A DNA stretch of 57,649 bases from CAZMVY01 sp964653435. GTDB lineage: Bacteria; Planctomycetota; Phycisphaerae; UBA1845; PWPN01. Shown piece after piece: positions 39,180 through 48,227 of the stretch (within the stretch, counting starts at the first letter, position 1; every line of letters begins with the position of its first letter). The stretch is from the NCBI GenBank assembly GCA_964653435.1, contig CAZZFA010000022.1, positions 1 to 57,649 of the forward strand. Direction: 5' to 3'. Under the pieces are notes generated by a model. The model searched no databases. It was not told where the DNA came from and was given only the letters and a program-made list of their open reading frames with translations. Both the position numbers and the translations under genes were made by a program.

Positions 39180-40592
39180 ATGTCACTCCTCCCGTCTCTC
39201 CTGGCGATCGTTTTCACGGCGAACGGCCTTCAAACCCGGCCTGCGGCGGTCAACCCCACCTGGGTTCGCGGTCCCTATCTCATGCTGGACGATAGGCTTA
39301 TGGTCGAGCGGGATGGCGTGGTCCGCGAGATCAATCACCCCTCGCGATGGCCGGACCCCATCGTGACCGGCTACGAAGACGGCTGCTTCCAGCCCTGGGT
39401 CACGGTGGTGCGCGATCCGCAGACCAAGCGGTTCCGGATGTGGTACAACGTGCCCGCAAGTCCGGGCAACGCGGGCGAGTCGCGCCTGGCGTATCTCGAA
39501 TCGCCCGACGGCATGCACTGGCAGCGGCCTGCCCGTGTGTTGGACACGCCGCCGATCCAGTTCGGCGCCAGCGTGCTCGACGAAGGCCCGGACTGCCGCG
39601 ACCCCGACCGGCGCTTCAAGTTCGCCTGGTGGAAAAACGGCGGTCTCCAGGTCGCCGCCTCGCGCGACGGTATCGCCTGGACGCCGCTGGCGCCTGGCGT
39701 CGTCCTGCCGATGAATCACGACGTTACGGCCATCGACTGGGACCCCATCCGCCGCCGGTACATGGCGCTCGTCTCGGCGGTCCCGTCGGCGGGCCCGTGG
39801 AAGGGCCTACGCATCCCGCACGAAAGCACAAGCAGCGACCTGATCCACTGGCGAGCGCCCTGGACGATCGTCACGCCGGACGCAGACGCCGCGATCGAGA
39901 AGGGCGAAACGCAGTTCTACGGGATGAGCGCGGTGCTGGCCCGCGGCGACCTCCTGGTCAGCATGGTCAAGGTATTGCGCGACGATCTGAACTGCGAGCC
40001 GGGCCGGACGGCCGCGGACCTGCACGACACCCAGCGCCGGTTCGCGGGCCTCGGCTACACGGTCCTCGCGTGGAGCCACGACGGCGAGCACTGGACTCGC
40101 GACACGGAGCCGTTTCTCGACCGGAACCCGCGCCCGGGCACCTGGGACCGCGCGATGACGTGGGTGGATGACCAGATCGTCGTCGGCGACTTCACGTATC
40201 TCTACTACGGCGGTTACCGGTGGGGCCACAAGGCCGAGCGGTTCACGGAGCGACAGATCGGCTTTGCGCAGATGCCTCGCGACCGGTATGCGGGCTTCAC
40301 CGCCGGCGAAGCCGCCGGCCGTCTGCTGACACGCGTGGCCGCAATGAACGCGTCGGCGATGACCGTCAACGCCCGCGTGAACCCGGCGCTCGGCGAGTTA
40401 CGCGTTCGCGTCCTCGACGAGGCGGGCAAGCCGTACGCCGGGCTTGACTGGCAGGACGGCCCGCCGATCAAGGGCGACCGCGTGAATCACCCCGTCGCGT
40501 GGAAGTCGAACCTTCACACACTCCGCGGCAAGCCGGTGCAATTCGAGTTCCGGCTCACGCACGCCACCCTGTACAGCTTCGATCTGGAATAG
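39180..40592 (+). CDS. GH32/GH43-like five-bladed propeller protein
   Basis: 470 residues with a signal peptide (MSLLPSLLAIVFTANG). The propeller shows repeated blades such as RFRMWYNVPASPGNAGESRLAYLESPDGMHW, QVAASRDGIAW, SSDLIHW and WSHDGEHWTRDTEPFL, with a DGxHW pattern typical of GH32/GH43-like furanosidase propellers. WVDDQIVVGDFTYLYYGGY forms the last blade and a small sandwich ends the protein. The exact family and catalytic acids are not clear to me. GAGGT lies eight bases before the ATG. The much longer open frame starting at 38877 overlaps the sulfatase and is not real. Confidence 0.75.
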   Translation: MSLLPSLLAIVFTANGLQTRPAAVNPTWVRGPYLMLDDRLMVERDGVVREINHPSRWPDPIVTGYEDGCFQPWVTVVRDPQTKRFRMWYNVPASPGNAGESRLAYLESPDGMHWQRPARVLDTPPIQFGASVLDEGPDCRDPDRRFKFAWWKNGGLQVAASRDGIAWTPLAPGVVLPMNHDVTAIDWDPIRRRYMALVSAVPSAGPWKGLRIPHESTSSDLIHWRAPWTIVTPDADAAIEKGETQFYGMSAVLARGDLLVSMVKVLRDDLNCEPGRTAADLHDTQRRFAGLGYTVLAWSHDGEHWTRDTEPFLDRNPRPGTWDRAMTWVDDQIVVGDFTYLYYGGYRWGHKAERFTERQIGFAQMPRDRYAGFTAGEAAGRLLTRVAAMNASAMTVNARVNPALGELRVRVLDEAGKPYAGLDWQDGPPIKGDRVNHPVAWKSNLHTLRGKPVQFEFRLTHATLYSFDLE

Positions 40593-40800
40593 TGCCGCCC
40601 CCGATCGTGTTCCAACGGTCGAATCGCGTTGCTCCGCCCACCGAAGAAGGATAAGGCGATCCTCGGGTGATCGCCGATACAGGCCGTCGCCGACGCGACG
40701 CAATAACCGCTCGTGGGCAGCCGTTACTCCTCACGGTGGGGCATCCCTGCGCCTGCGCGATCGCGAGCCTTTGAAGACCGCGACGGCCCCGGCCGGCGCT

Positions 40801-40823
40801 GCTCCGGCGGCGCTCGCCGGAGC
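40801..40823. terminator. 9-bp GC hairpin
   Basis: GCTCCGGCG and CGCCGGAGC pair perfectly around GCGCT. It sits about 210 bases after the propeller gene and just before the next promoter, with no T-tail. It may be a terminator or a regulatory structure. Confidence 0.4.
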
Positions 40824-40843
40824 GCGGGTCACGCGGTCGCGCC

Positions 40844-40871
40844 TTGAACACGCCGTTTCGGGTAGTGTATA
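40844..40871 (+). promoter_or_regulatory. Promoter-like pair before the DUF1549 operon
   Basis: TTGAAC (40844-40849), a 16-base spacer and TGTATA (40866-40871), about 30 bases before the DUF1549 start. Confidence 0.4.
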
Positions 40872-40899
40872 GGGAACGTGTGGCCCCAGAGGACGTCCG

Positions 40900-42468
40900 A
40901 TGAGTTCACCCAGGATTCCGGCGGGTTCTCCACCGGCCGCGCCGTCCAGGGCGCCGGCGCCCAGGGCCGAAGCGAGCCCGTTTGAGTACTCCAGCGACGT
41001 GACCGCCGCGACCCGGATCGACGGGCTGGTGTTCGCCCGGTTGAGCCGCCTGGGCATGCGGCCCGCCCACCTGTGCTCGGACGCCGTGTTTGTCCGGCGT
41101 GTCTATCTCGACGCGACCGGCACGCTGCCCACCGCCCGGGAAGCGAGGGACTTCCTGGCGGACCGCGCGCCCAACAAGCGCATCGTTCTGATCCACCGCC
41201 TGCTGGAGCGCGACGAGTTTGCGGACTACTGGGCAATGAAGTGGAGCGACCTGCTGCGGGTCAAGGCCGAGTTCCCCATCAATCTGTGGCCCAACGGCGC
41301 GCAGGCCTACCACCGCTGGATCCGAACCAGCATCAAGGAGAACAAGCCGTACGACCGCTTCGTCCGCGAGATGCTGACCGCCAGCGGCAGCAACTTCCGC
41401 GTCCCGCCGGTCAACTTCTACCGCGCGGTCCAGAGCCGCGAGCCGCAGGCGATCGCACAGGCGGTGGCGCTCACGTTCATGGGGGCACGGGCGGAGAAGT
41501 GGCCGAAGGAGCGGCTGGCGGGCATGGCGGCCTTCTTCTCGCGGATCGGCTACAAGGCCACCGCCGAGTGGAAGGAGGAGATCGTCTTCTTCGACCCGCT
41601 CAGCCGTCCTGTCGGGGCGGCGATGTTCCCTGACGGCACGACGGCGTCGCTGGCGCCCGAGCAGGATCCGCGGGAGGCATTCGCCGACTGGCTGATCGAC
41701 CCGAAGAATCCCTGGTTCACCCGGAACATTGTGAACCGCATCTGGTCGTGGCTGCTCGGGCGCGGCATCATCCATGAGCCCGACGACATCCGGCCGGACA
41801 ACCCGCCGCAGAATCCCGAACTGCTGGCGTACCTGGAGCGGGAGCTGATCGCGGCGCACTACGACCTGAAACACATTTACCGATTGATTCTGGGATCGAG
41901 GACGTATCAGCTATCGTCGATCCCGCGGACCGGCAAGCCGGAGGCCGCGGCCAACTTCGCCTGCTATCCGCTGCGCCGGCTGGAGGCCGAGGTCCTCATC
42001 GACGCCCTGTGTCAGATCACCGGGACGACGGAGAACTACTCCAGCGCGATCCCCGAGCCGTTCACCTTCGTCCCGCAAGGGCAGCGCTCGATCGCACTGC
42101 CGGACGGCAGCATCACAAGCTCGTTTCTGGAGATGTTCGGGCGGCCGCCGCGCGATACGGGCCTCGAATCGGAGCGGAACAACCGCCCCACGCCCGCCCA
42201 ACGGCTCCATCTGCTGAACTCAAGCCACATCCAGCGCAAGCTCCAGGAAGGACAACTGCTCCAGTCCCTGGGTGCGGTGAAGGGCAAAGCGGTCCCGCGC
42301 GAGGTGATCGAGGAACTCTACCTGACGATCCTCTCGCGCTTTCCGACGGAAGAGGAACTGGCCGCCGTCAACGCGTACCATCGCTCCGGCACCGTGAAGC
42401 CTCGCGAGGCCATGCTCGATCTGGCATGGGCCCTGATCAACACGGCGGAGTTTCTGTACCGGCATTGA
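40900..42468 (+). CDS. DUF1549/DUF1553 (PSD1-type) protein
   Basis: 522 residues. The N-terminal DUF1549 part has FVRRVYLDATGTLPTAREARDFLAD and DYWAMKWSDLLR. The C-terminal DUF1553 part has FADWLIDPKNPWFTRNIVNRIWSWLLGRGI, HYDLKHIYRLILGSRTYQLSS and FLEMFGRPPRDT. These domains are almost restricted to planctomycetes and are usually exported; their function is unknown but they pair with DUF1501 proteins. This one begins MSSPRIPAGSPPAAP, Pro/Ala-rich with no hydrophobic signal peptide. An in-frame stop lies 30 bases upstream, so no longer start exists. First gene of a likely operon with sulfatase 2, DUF1501 and PPC genes. Confidence 0.9.
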   Translation: MSSPRIPAGSPPAAPSRAPAPRAEASPFEYSSDVTAATRIDGLVFARLSRLGMRPAHLCSDAVFVRRVYLDATGTLPTAREARDFLADRAPNKRIVLIHRLLERDEFADYWAMKWSDLLRVKAEFPINLWPNGAQAYHRWIRTSIKENKPYDRFVREMLTASGSNFRVPPVNFYRAVQSREPQAIAQAVALTFMGARAEKWPKERLAGMAAFFSRIGYKATAEWKEEIVFFDPLSRPVGAAMFPDGTTASLAPEQDPREAFADWLIDPKNPWFTRNIVNRIWSWLLGRGIIHEPDDIRPDNPPQNPELLAYLERELIAAHYDLKHIYRLILGSRTYQLSSIPRTGKPEAAANFACYPLRRLEAEVLIDALCQITGTTENYSSAIPEPFTFVPQGQRSIALPDGSITSSFLEMFGRPPRDTGLESERNNRPTPAQRLHLLNSSHIQRKLQEGQLLQSLGAVKGKAVPREVIEELYLTILSRFPTEEELAAVNAYHRSGTVKPREAMLDLAWALINTAEFLYRH

Positions 42469-42660
42469 GCTGCGAACAGCGAGTGGCGAGTTGCGGGTTG
42501 GAGGCTGCACCGAATGACGAAGGACGGAATCCCAATGACGAAGGAAGCCCGAAGCACGACATCCGAAGGGTGCGGGCGTGCCCATCCGCCCCTCTGGTCA
42601 TTCGTCATTGGGGCATTCGTCATTCTTTCGTCATTCGGGCTTCGCCCTTCGTCATTGAAG
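42469..42660 (+). repeat. Composite palindromic repeat forming the sulfatase 2 5' end
   Basis: The first part is a GCGAGTGGCGAGTTGCGG-type stretch (42479-42497). Then two units of ATGACGAAGG (from 42514 and 42535) face four inverted units of TTCGTCATT (about 42600-42654), so the region can fold into a long stem. It fills the gap between the DUF1549 gene and sulfatase 2 and runs into the sulfatase open frame. Such short mirrored GACGAA/TTCGTC units look like a mobile or self-copying palindromic repeat. Confidence 0.8.
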
Positions 42661-44400
42661 GGCGCTGTGCCGGAAACGAATCGCGCGGCGGCGCGGCCGA
42701 ACGTCGTCATCATCCTCGCCGACGACCAGGGCTGGGGCGACCTGAGCGTCAACGGAAACTCGAACCTCGCCACGCCCCACATCGACTCGCTGGCGGCCGC
42801 GGGGGTTCGCTTCGAGCATTTCTTCGTCTGCCCGGTCTGCTCGCCCACGCGGGCCGAGTTCCTGACCGGCCGGTATCATCCGCGCGGGGGCGTCCGCGGC
42901 GTCTCGACGGGCGGCGAGCGGCTGAATCTCGACGAAAAGACGATTGCCGATGCGTTCCGGGCCGCCGGCTACGCGACCGGTGCGTTCGGCAAGTGGCACA
43001 ACGGGACGCAGTATCCCTATCACCCCAACGCACGCGGCTTCGACGAGTTCTACGGGTTCACCTCGGGCCACTGGGGAACCTACTTCGATCCGCCTCTCGA
43101 TCACAACGGCACGCCGGTCCGCGGCAAGGGGTTCATCATCGACGACCTCACCGACCACGCGATCCGGTTCATCGAGCAGAACCGGGATCGGCCGTTCTTC
43201 TGCTACGTGCCGTACAACACGCCGCACTCGCCCATGCAGGTGCCGGATCGCTTCTACCGGAAGTTCGCGAACCTCGAGCTGAAGATGCGGGCCGAGCGAC
43301 CGGAAACCGAGGACGTCGGTCACACACGCGCCGCCCTGGCCATGTGCGAGAACATCGACTGGAACGTCGGCCGCATTCTCGAAGCGCTCGACCGGTTGAA
43401 ACTCGCCCCGGACACGATCGTGATCTACTTCAGCGACAACGGCCCGAACGGCTGGCGCTGGAACGGCGGCATGAAGGGCCGCAAGGGATCGACGGACGAG
43501 GGGGGTGTCCGCTCGCCGTTCTTCATCCGATGGCCCGGGCACATCCCCGCCGGAAGGCGGGTCGCACAGATCGCCGGAGCGATCGACCTGCTGCCGACCC
43601 TGACGGATCTGGCGGGCATCCGCGCCGTCGGCAGCAAGCCGCTGGACGGCGTCAGCCTCAAGCCGCTGCTGACGGGCGACGCACGCGCCGACGGCTGGCC
43701 GGACCGCATGATCTTCTCGCACTGGGCCGGCAGGGTGAGCGTCCGCACGCAGCAGTACCGCCTCGATGACGCCGGCCGCCTGTTCGACATGCAGGCCGAC
43801 CCAGGGCAGCGGCGCGACATCTCGCGGGAGAAGCCGGACATCGCCGGCCGGTTGTCGAAAGCGGCCAACGAGTGGAAGCAGCAGCTCCTGCCCGGACTCG
43901 CGCGCGACGACCGGCCGTATCCCGTCGGCTACCGGCAGTTCCCCTCGACGCAACTGCCCGCCCGCGACGGCGTGCCTCACGGCCACGTGCAGCGCAGCGC
44001 GCCGGCGCCCAACTGCTCGTACTTCACGAACTGGAAAAGCACGGACGACTCGATCACCTGGGACATCGAGGTCGCGACCGCGGGCCGCTACGAGGCGGTG
44101 GTATACTACACATGCCCGAAGGCGGATATCGGCTCGGTCGTCGAACTGAGCTTCCACGGCAGCCGGATCGAGGCGCCCGTGGCCGAGGCGCACGACCCGC
44201 CGCTGATGGGCGCGGAGAACGATCGCGTCCCGCGGCAGGGCGAATCGTACGTGAAGGACTTCGCGCCGTTGCGACTGGGCGAGATGGAGTTGAGGGCGGG
44301 CCGGGGCAACCTGACGCTTCGCGCGTTGAAGGTGCCCGGCAACGGAGTCATGGACGTGCGGATGGTGGTGCTGACGCTCCGCCAGCCGCTTTCGGGATGA
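42514..44400 (+). CDS. Sulfatase 2 with repeat-derived N-terminus
   Basis: 628 residues from the first ATG. The type I sulfatase core begins at RPNVVIILADDQGWGD; the active-site signature is CSPTRAEFLTGR with Cys109. GKWHNGTQYPYHP and YFSDNGPNG are also present. A C-terminal beta domain (about 505-628, TWDIEVATAGRYEAVVYY) may bind carbohydrate. Residues 1-50, including the hydrophobic FVIGAFVILSSFGL segment, are encoded by a palindromic repeat. GGAGG lies nine bases before this ATG. An alternative GTG start at 42667, just after AAGGG, would give a protein with no export signal. The DUF1501 gene follows after 12 bases. Confidence 0.88.
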   Translation: MTKDGIPMTKEARSTTSEGCGRAHPPLWSFVIGAFVILSSFGLRPSSLKGAVPETNRAAARPNVVIILADDQGWGDLSVNGNSNLATPHIDSLAAAGVRFEHFFVCPVCSPTRAEFLTGRYHPRGGVRGVSTGGERLNLDEKTIADAFRAAGYATGAFGKWHNGTQYPYHPNARGFDEFYGFTSGHWGTYFDPPLDHNGTPVRGKGFIIDDLTDHAIRFIEQNRDRPFFCYVPYNTPHSPMQVPDRFYRKFANLELKMRAERPETEDVGHTRAALAMCENIDWNVGRILEALDRLKLAPDTIVIYFSDNGPNGWRWNGGMKGRKGSTDEGGVRSPFFIRWPGHIPAGRRVAQIAGAIDLLPTLTDLAGIRAVGSKPLDGVSLKPLLTGDARADGWPDRMIFSHWAGRVSVRTQQYRLDDAGRLFDMQADPGQRRDISREKPDIAGRLSKAANEWKQQLLPGLARDDRPYPVGYRQFPSTQLPARDGVPHGHVQRSAPAPNCSYFTNWKSTDDSITWDIEVATAGRYEAVVYYTCPKADIGSVVELSFHGSRIEAPVAEAHDPPLMGAENDRVPRQGESYVKDFAPLRLGEMELRAGRGNLTLRALKVPGNGVMDVRMVVLTLRQPLSG

Positions 44401-44412
44401 GGAGCGAACGAC

Positions 44413-45774
44413 ATGCGTGGCCGAATCAGTTCCGGCGACGAACCGCGATACTCGACGCCGATCTCCCGGCGCGAGCTGATCCGCCGTGGCGCCGCAGGCG
44501 CGACCGGCCTCCTCCTGGCTGACCATCTGGTCCTCGGCGCGCCGGCCGCCACGAAACCGGCAAAGGGCACCGCCAAGGCCGTCATCCAGATCTGGATGTG
44601 GGGCGGGCCGTCGCACCTGGACACCTTCGACCCGAAGCCGGAGGCCGGCAACGACTACTGCGGCCCGCTCAACAAGCCGATCGAGACCAACGTCAAAGGG
44701 GTCTGGATCTGCGAACTGCTGCCGCTCCTGGCGAAGCAGGCCGACAAGTACACGATCATCCGCAGCATGACCCACGGCAACAACGGCCACGAGACCGCCG
44801 CGTACATCGTTCAGACCGGGCGAAACCCCGGCGGGCGCGACGTGTTCCCGAGCGTCGGCGCCGTGGTCTCGCTCTTCAAGGGCTACAATGCCGGATACAC
44901 GGGCCTCATCCCGCCTTACATCGTGATCACGGAGCCCCAGGGGCGCTTCTCCGAGGCCGGCTTCCTCGGGGCGCGCTACAAGCCGTTTGCCACCGGCGGA
45001 GACCCCGGCCAGAGCCGCTTCGCCGTCGAAGGCGTCGTCGCGCAGGGCATCTCCGACCAGCGGCAGCGCGACCGCCGCGACCTTCTCCACAAGCTCGACA
45101 CCCTGCAACACGCAATGCCCGGCGATCCCCAGTTGGCCGCGCTGGAGCAGTGCGAGAAGCAGGCCTATGACCTCATCCTCGGTGACGCGGGCAAGGTCTT
45201 CGACCTCTCCCAGGAAAAGGACGATCTGCGCGAACGCTACGGCCGCAACACCTTCGGACAGGCATGCCTTGTCGCGCGGCGGTTGGTCGAACGCGGCGTG
45301 CCGTACATCACCATCAACTCGAAAGGCTGGGACACGCACAAGCAGCACTTTCAGACCATGCGGCGTCGCCTGCCGGAGATGGACAAGGGCATGGCGACGC
45401 TCCTGCAGGACCTCGCGGACCGCGGCCTTCTGGAGAGCACCATCGTCTGGTGGAGCGGCGAGTTCGGCCGCACGCCCAAGGTCCAGTGGGAGCCGCCCTG
45501 GAACGGCGGGCGCGGGCACTACGGCGCGGTCTTTTCGGCGGTGCTGGCCGGCGGCGGGTTCAAGGGCGGCCGCGTGATCGGCGCCTCGGACGCCAAGGGC
45601 GAACAGGTGAAGGATCGCCCCGTGTATCCGTGCGACCTGATCGCGGCCATTTACGAGCGGCTCGGCATCCCCGCCGATGCGAAGCTGCCCCACCCGCAGG
45701 GCAAGATCGTCCGCGTGACGCCGTCGCCCGAGGAGGGCGTCAAATCCGGCGGACGGCTGACGGAGATCCTATGA
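44413..45774 (+). CDS. DUF1501 Tat-exported protein
   Basis: 453 residues. Twin-arginine signal ISRRELIRRGAAGATGLLLADHL (Arg19-Arg20). The DUF1501 body, distantly related to alkaline phosphatase/sulfatase folds, shows QIWMWGGPSHLDTFDPKP, MTHGNNGHETAAYI, WDTHKQHF, WWSGEFGRTPKV and GRGHYGAVFSAVLAGGGFKGG with the conserved His and Asp residues. Planctomycete genomes carry many DUF1501 proteins next to DUF1549/1553 proteins; the reaction is unknown. GAGGAG precedes the start. Its stop overlaps the next start as ATGA, so the PPC protein is translationally coupled. Confidence 0.93.
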   Translation: MRGRISSGDEPRYSTPISRRELIRRGAAGATGLLLADHLVLGAPAATKPAKGTAKAVIQIWMWGGPSHLDTFDPKPEAGNDYCGPLNKPIETNVKGVWICELLPLLAKQADKYTIIRSMTHGNNGHETAAYIVQTGRNPGGRDVFPSVGAVVSLFKGYNAGYTGLIPPYIVITEPQGRFSEAGFLGARYKPFATGGDPGQSRFAVEGVVAQGISDQRQRDRRDLLHKLDTLQHAMPGDPQLAALEQCEKQAYDLILGDAGKVFDLSQEKDDLRERYGRNTFGQACLVARRLVERGVPYITINSKGWDTHKQHFQTMRRRLPEMDKGMATLLQDLADRGLLESTIVWWSGEFGRTPKVQWEPPWNGGRGHYGAVFSAVLAGGGFKGGRVIGASDAKGEQVKDRPVYPCDLIAAIYERLGIPADAKLPHPQGKIVRVTPSPEEGVKSGGRLTEIL

Positions 45775-48161
45775 GCGATACGGAATCCCACAGAAAAAGC
45801 GGTCAAGCGACCGCCCCCGCGCGGCCGGCCCGCCCGCGCACCGGACGTGCTCGTTCCTGCTCGTCGGTGATCGCTCTATCGGTCCTGGGCCTCCTGGCGG
45901 CGACGAACGCCCGCGCGCAGCAGGGCGGCCCGCACATCGGGTATGTCTATCCCGCCGGCGGCCGGCAGGGTTCCACGTTTCTCGTTACGGTCGGCGGCCA
46001 GTACCTGGAAGCCGCCGCGGACGCCCGTGTGTCCGGTGCCGGCGTCGAGGCCGAGGTCGTCGACTACAACCGGCCGCTTTCGCCGGGGCAGTTCAATCAG
46101 TTGCGCGACAGACTGAGGGAGCTTCTGGCTCGAAAGGCGGCCGCCGAGAAGGACGGCGGGCGCGGGCGCGGCCGCGCCCGTACCGCCACGAGACCCGCGT
46201 GGACGGCCGAAGATGAGAAAACCCTGGCGGACATCCGCAAGAAGCTGGCCAACCCGCCGAAGAGACAGCTCAACCCCGCTATTGCCGAAACCGTGACCGT
46301 CGAGGTGAAGATCGCCCCGGATGCCGAGCCTGGCGATCGCGAGCTGCGGCTGCGCACGCCGCAGGGCATGACGAACCCGCTCGTGTTTCGCGTCGGGCAG
46401 TTCCCCGAGTTCTCCAAGAAGGGTTCCCGTAACAATGATGCGCCGCCCCCCGGCAGGCCCCTGCGAAACCGCGACGAGCAAGTGGCCGTTCCCCCGACGG
46501 AAATGAACATCACGTTGCCGGCGACCGTCAACGGCCAGATCCTGCAGGGCGGCGTCGATCGCTTCCGGTTCAAGGCCCGCCGCGGGCAGCAGCTCGTCGC
46601 GGCCGTCGCGGCCCGGGCACTGATCCCGTATCTCCCCGACGCCGTCCCCGGGTGGTTTCAGGCGACGCTGGCGCTCTACGATGCGAAGGGAAAAGAGCTC
46701 GCGTACGACGACGATTACCGGTTCCACCCCGATCCCGTGCTGTTCTACCGGATCCCCAGAGACGGCGAGTACTATATCGAAATCAAGGACGCCATCTACC
46801 GGGGTCGCGAGGATTTCGTCTATCGCGTCACCCTCGGCGAGGTGCCGTTCGTGACGGGCATCTTCCCTCTGGGCGGCAAGGCCGGCACGAAGACGACGGT
46901 GGAGATCAGGGGCTGGAATCTCCCGCAGGACAGCCTGACGTACGACGCCGCGGACCTGGCCCCCGGCATCTACGACCTGTTCCTGAAGAAGGGCGACCTG
47001 TTCTCCAATCGCGTGCCGTTTGCGGTGGACGACCTGCCCGAAGCCCTGGAGAAGGAACCGGACAACGACCCCGGCAGCGCGGTGGCGGTGTCGCTGCCGA
47101 TCATCGTGAACGGCCGCATCGATGCCCCCGGCGACCGCGACGTCTTCCGTTTCGAGGGACGCGCCGGCGACGAAGTCGTCGCGGAGGTCTACGCCCGCCG
47201 GCTCGACTCCCCGCTGGATTCCGTGCTCACGCTCACCGACGCCGCCGGGAAGCAACTGGCGTTCAACGACGATCACGAGGACAAGGCCGCCGGCCTGACC
47301 ACGCATCACGCGGACTCCTGGCTGCGCGCCACACTCCCGGCCGACGGAACGTACTTCGTGTACCTGGGCGATGCCCAGGACACGGGCGGCCCGGAGTACG
47401 CCTACCGGCTCCGCATCAGTCGGCCGAGGCCCGATTTCGCGCTGCGCGTCGTGCCGTCCAACATCAGCGTCCGGGCCGGCGCCAGTGCCGCCCTGACCGT
47501 CTATGCCCTTCGCAAGGACGGGTTTGCCGGGGAAATCACCCTGGCGCTGAAGGATACCCCGCCGGGGTGGCGCCTCAGCGGCGGCCGTATCCCGGCGGAC
47601 CAGGACCACGCGCGATGCACGCTGAGCGCTCCGCGGATGCCCGAGAGAGAGCCGCGTCCGCTGACACTGGAGGGCCGCGCAACGATCGGCGGACGGCAGG
47701 TCGTGCGGCCGGCCGTTCCCGCGGAAGACATGATGCAGGCCTTCGCCTACCGGCACCTCGTCCCGGCGAAGGAGTGGCTTGTGTGCGTCCCGGGGCGCTG
47801 GATGCAGCGGAACATGGTGAAGATCCTCAGTCCGACGCCGGTGAAGATTCCGGCGGGCGGGACGGCCCGTGTGCAGGTGACGGTTCCCACGGAGACGTTT
47901 CTGGGCGGCAAGGTCGAACTCGAATTGAGCGAACCGCCGGAGGGGATCACGCTGCAGAGCGTCTCGCCTCTTCGCGAGGGCGCGGAGCTTCTGCTCAAGA
48001 GCGACGCAGGCAAGGTGAAACCGGGCCTGAAGGGCAATCTGATCGTCGACGCGTTTGCCCAGCGCGCCCCGTCACCCGGGCAGGACAAACCGAAGACCGG
48101 CAGACGACGGATCCCGATGGGCCCGCTGCCGGCCATACCGTTTGAGATCGTGGCGAGATAA
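45771..48161 (+). CDS. Exported protein with PPC (pre-peptidase C-terminal) domains
   Basis: 796 residues. A basic start and CSSVIALSVLGLLAATNARA form the signal peptide. An IPT-like strand block opens the protein (IGYVYPAGGRQGSTFLVTVGGQYL), followed by a charged helical stretch. A PPC domain (about 240-350, VNGQILQGGVDRFRFKARRGQQLVAAV) is followed by a second IPT-like block (ITGIFPLGG type) and a second PPC domain (about 430-550, VNGRIDAPGDRDVFRFEGRAGDEVVAEV). The C-terminal third is Ig-like (LRVVPSNISVRAGAS; PVKIPAGGTARVQVTVP). PPC domains usually help secreted enzymes bind or fold. It is the normal partner of DUF1549/DUF1501 operons. Four-base ATGA overlap with the DUF1501 gene. Confidence 0.88.
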   Translation: MSDTESHRKSGQATAPARPARPRTGRARSCSSVIALSVLGLLAATNARAQQGGPHIGYVYPAGGRQGSTFLVTVGGQYLEAAADARVSGAGVEAEVVDYNRPLSPGQFNQLRDRLRELLARKAAAEKDGGRGRGRARTATRPAWTAEDEKTLADIRKKLANPPKRQLNPAIAETVTVEVKIAPDAEPGDRELRLRTPQGMTNPLVFRVGQFPEFSKKGSRNNDAPPPGRPLRNRDEQVAVPPTEMNITLPATVNGQILQGGVDRFRFKARRGQQLVAAVAARALIPYLPDAVPGWFQATLALYDAKGKELAYDDDYRFHPDPVLFYRIPRDGEYYIEIKDAIYRGREDFVYRVTLGEVPFVTGIFPLGGKAGTKTTVEIRGWNLPQDSLTYDAADLAPGIYDLFLKKGDLFSNRVPFAVDDLPEALEKEPDNDPGSAVAVSLPIIVNGRIDAPGDRDVFRFEGRAGDEVVAEVYARRLDSPLDSVLTLTDAAGKQLAFNDDHEDKAAGLTTHHADSWLRATLPADGTYFVYLGDAQDTGGPEYAYRLRISRPRPDFALRVVPSNISVRAGASAALTVYALRKDGFAGEITLALKDTPPGWRLSGGRIPADQDHARCTLSAPRMPEREPRPLTLEGRATIGGRQVVRPAVPAEDMMQAFAYRHLVPAKEWLVCVPGRWMQRNMVKILSPTPVKIPAGGTARVQVTVPTETFLGGKVELELSEPPEGITLQSVSPLREGAELLLKSDAGKVKPGLKGNLIVDAFAQRAPSPGQDKPKTGRRRIPMGPLPAIPFEIVAR

Positions 48162-48169
48162 CGGACGAG

Positions 48170-48183
48170 GCCGGCCTTCCGGC
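48170..48183 (+). terminator. Hairpin between convergent PPC and POT genes
   Basis: GCCGG and CCGGC pair around CCTT, just after the PPC stop. The same palindrome occurs at 25919-25932, and both continue with a similar CGCT-containing flank. Confidence 0.45.
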
Positions 48184-48227
48184 GACGCTCAAGCCCCAAA
48201 AAGCGACGATGAAGCGGGCGCGGCCGT

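Larger units (their letters stand above)
40593..40899 (+). other. Intergenic region upstream of DUF1549 gene
   Basis: 307 bases. It contains a 9-bp hairpin (40801-40823) and a promoter-like pair (40844-40871). The first 200 bases hold nothing I recognise. Confidence 0.45.

Noticed and set aside
42652..45693. Very long minus-strand open frame of over 1000 codons
   Set aside because: It is antisense to sulfatase 2 and DUF1501, both certain. Its translation is Arg/Val/Ala/Asp-rich and shows no domain, as expected from high-GC codon bias.
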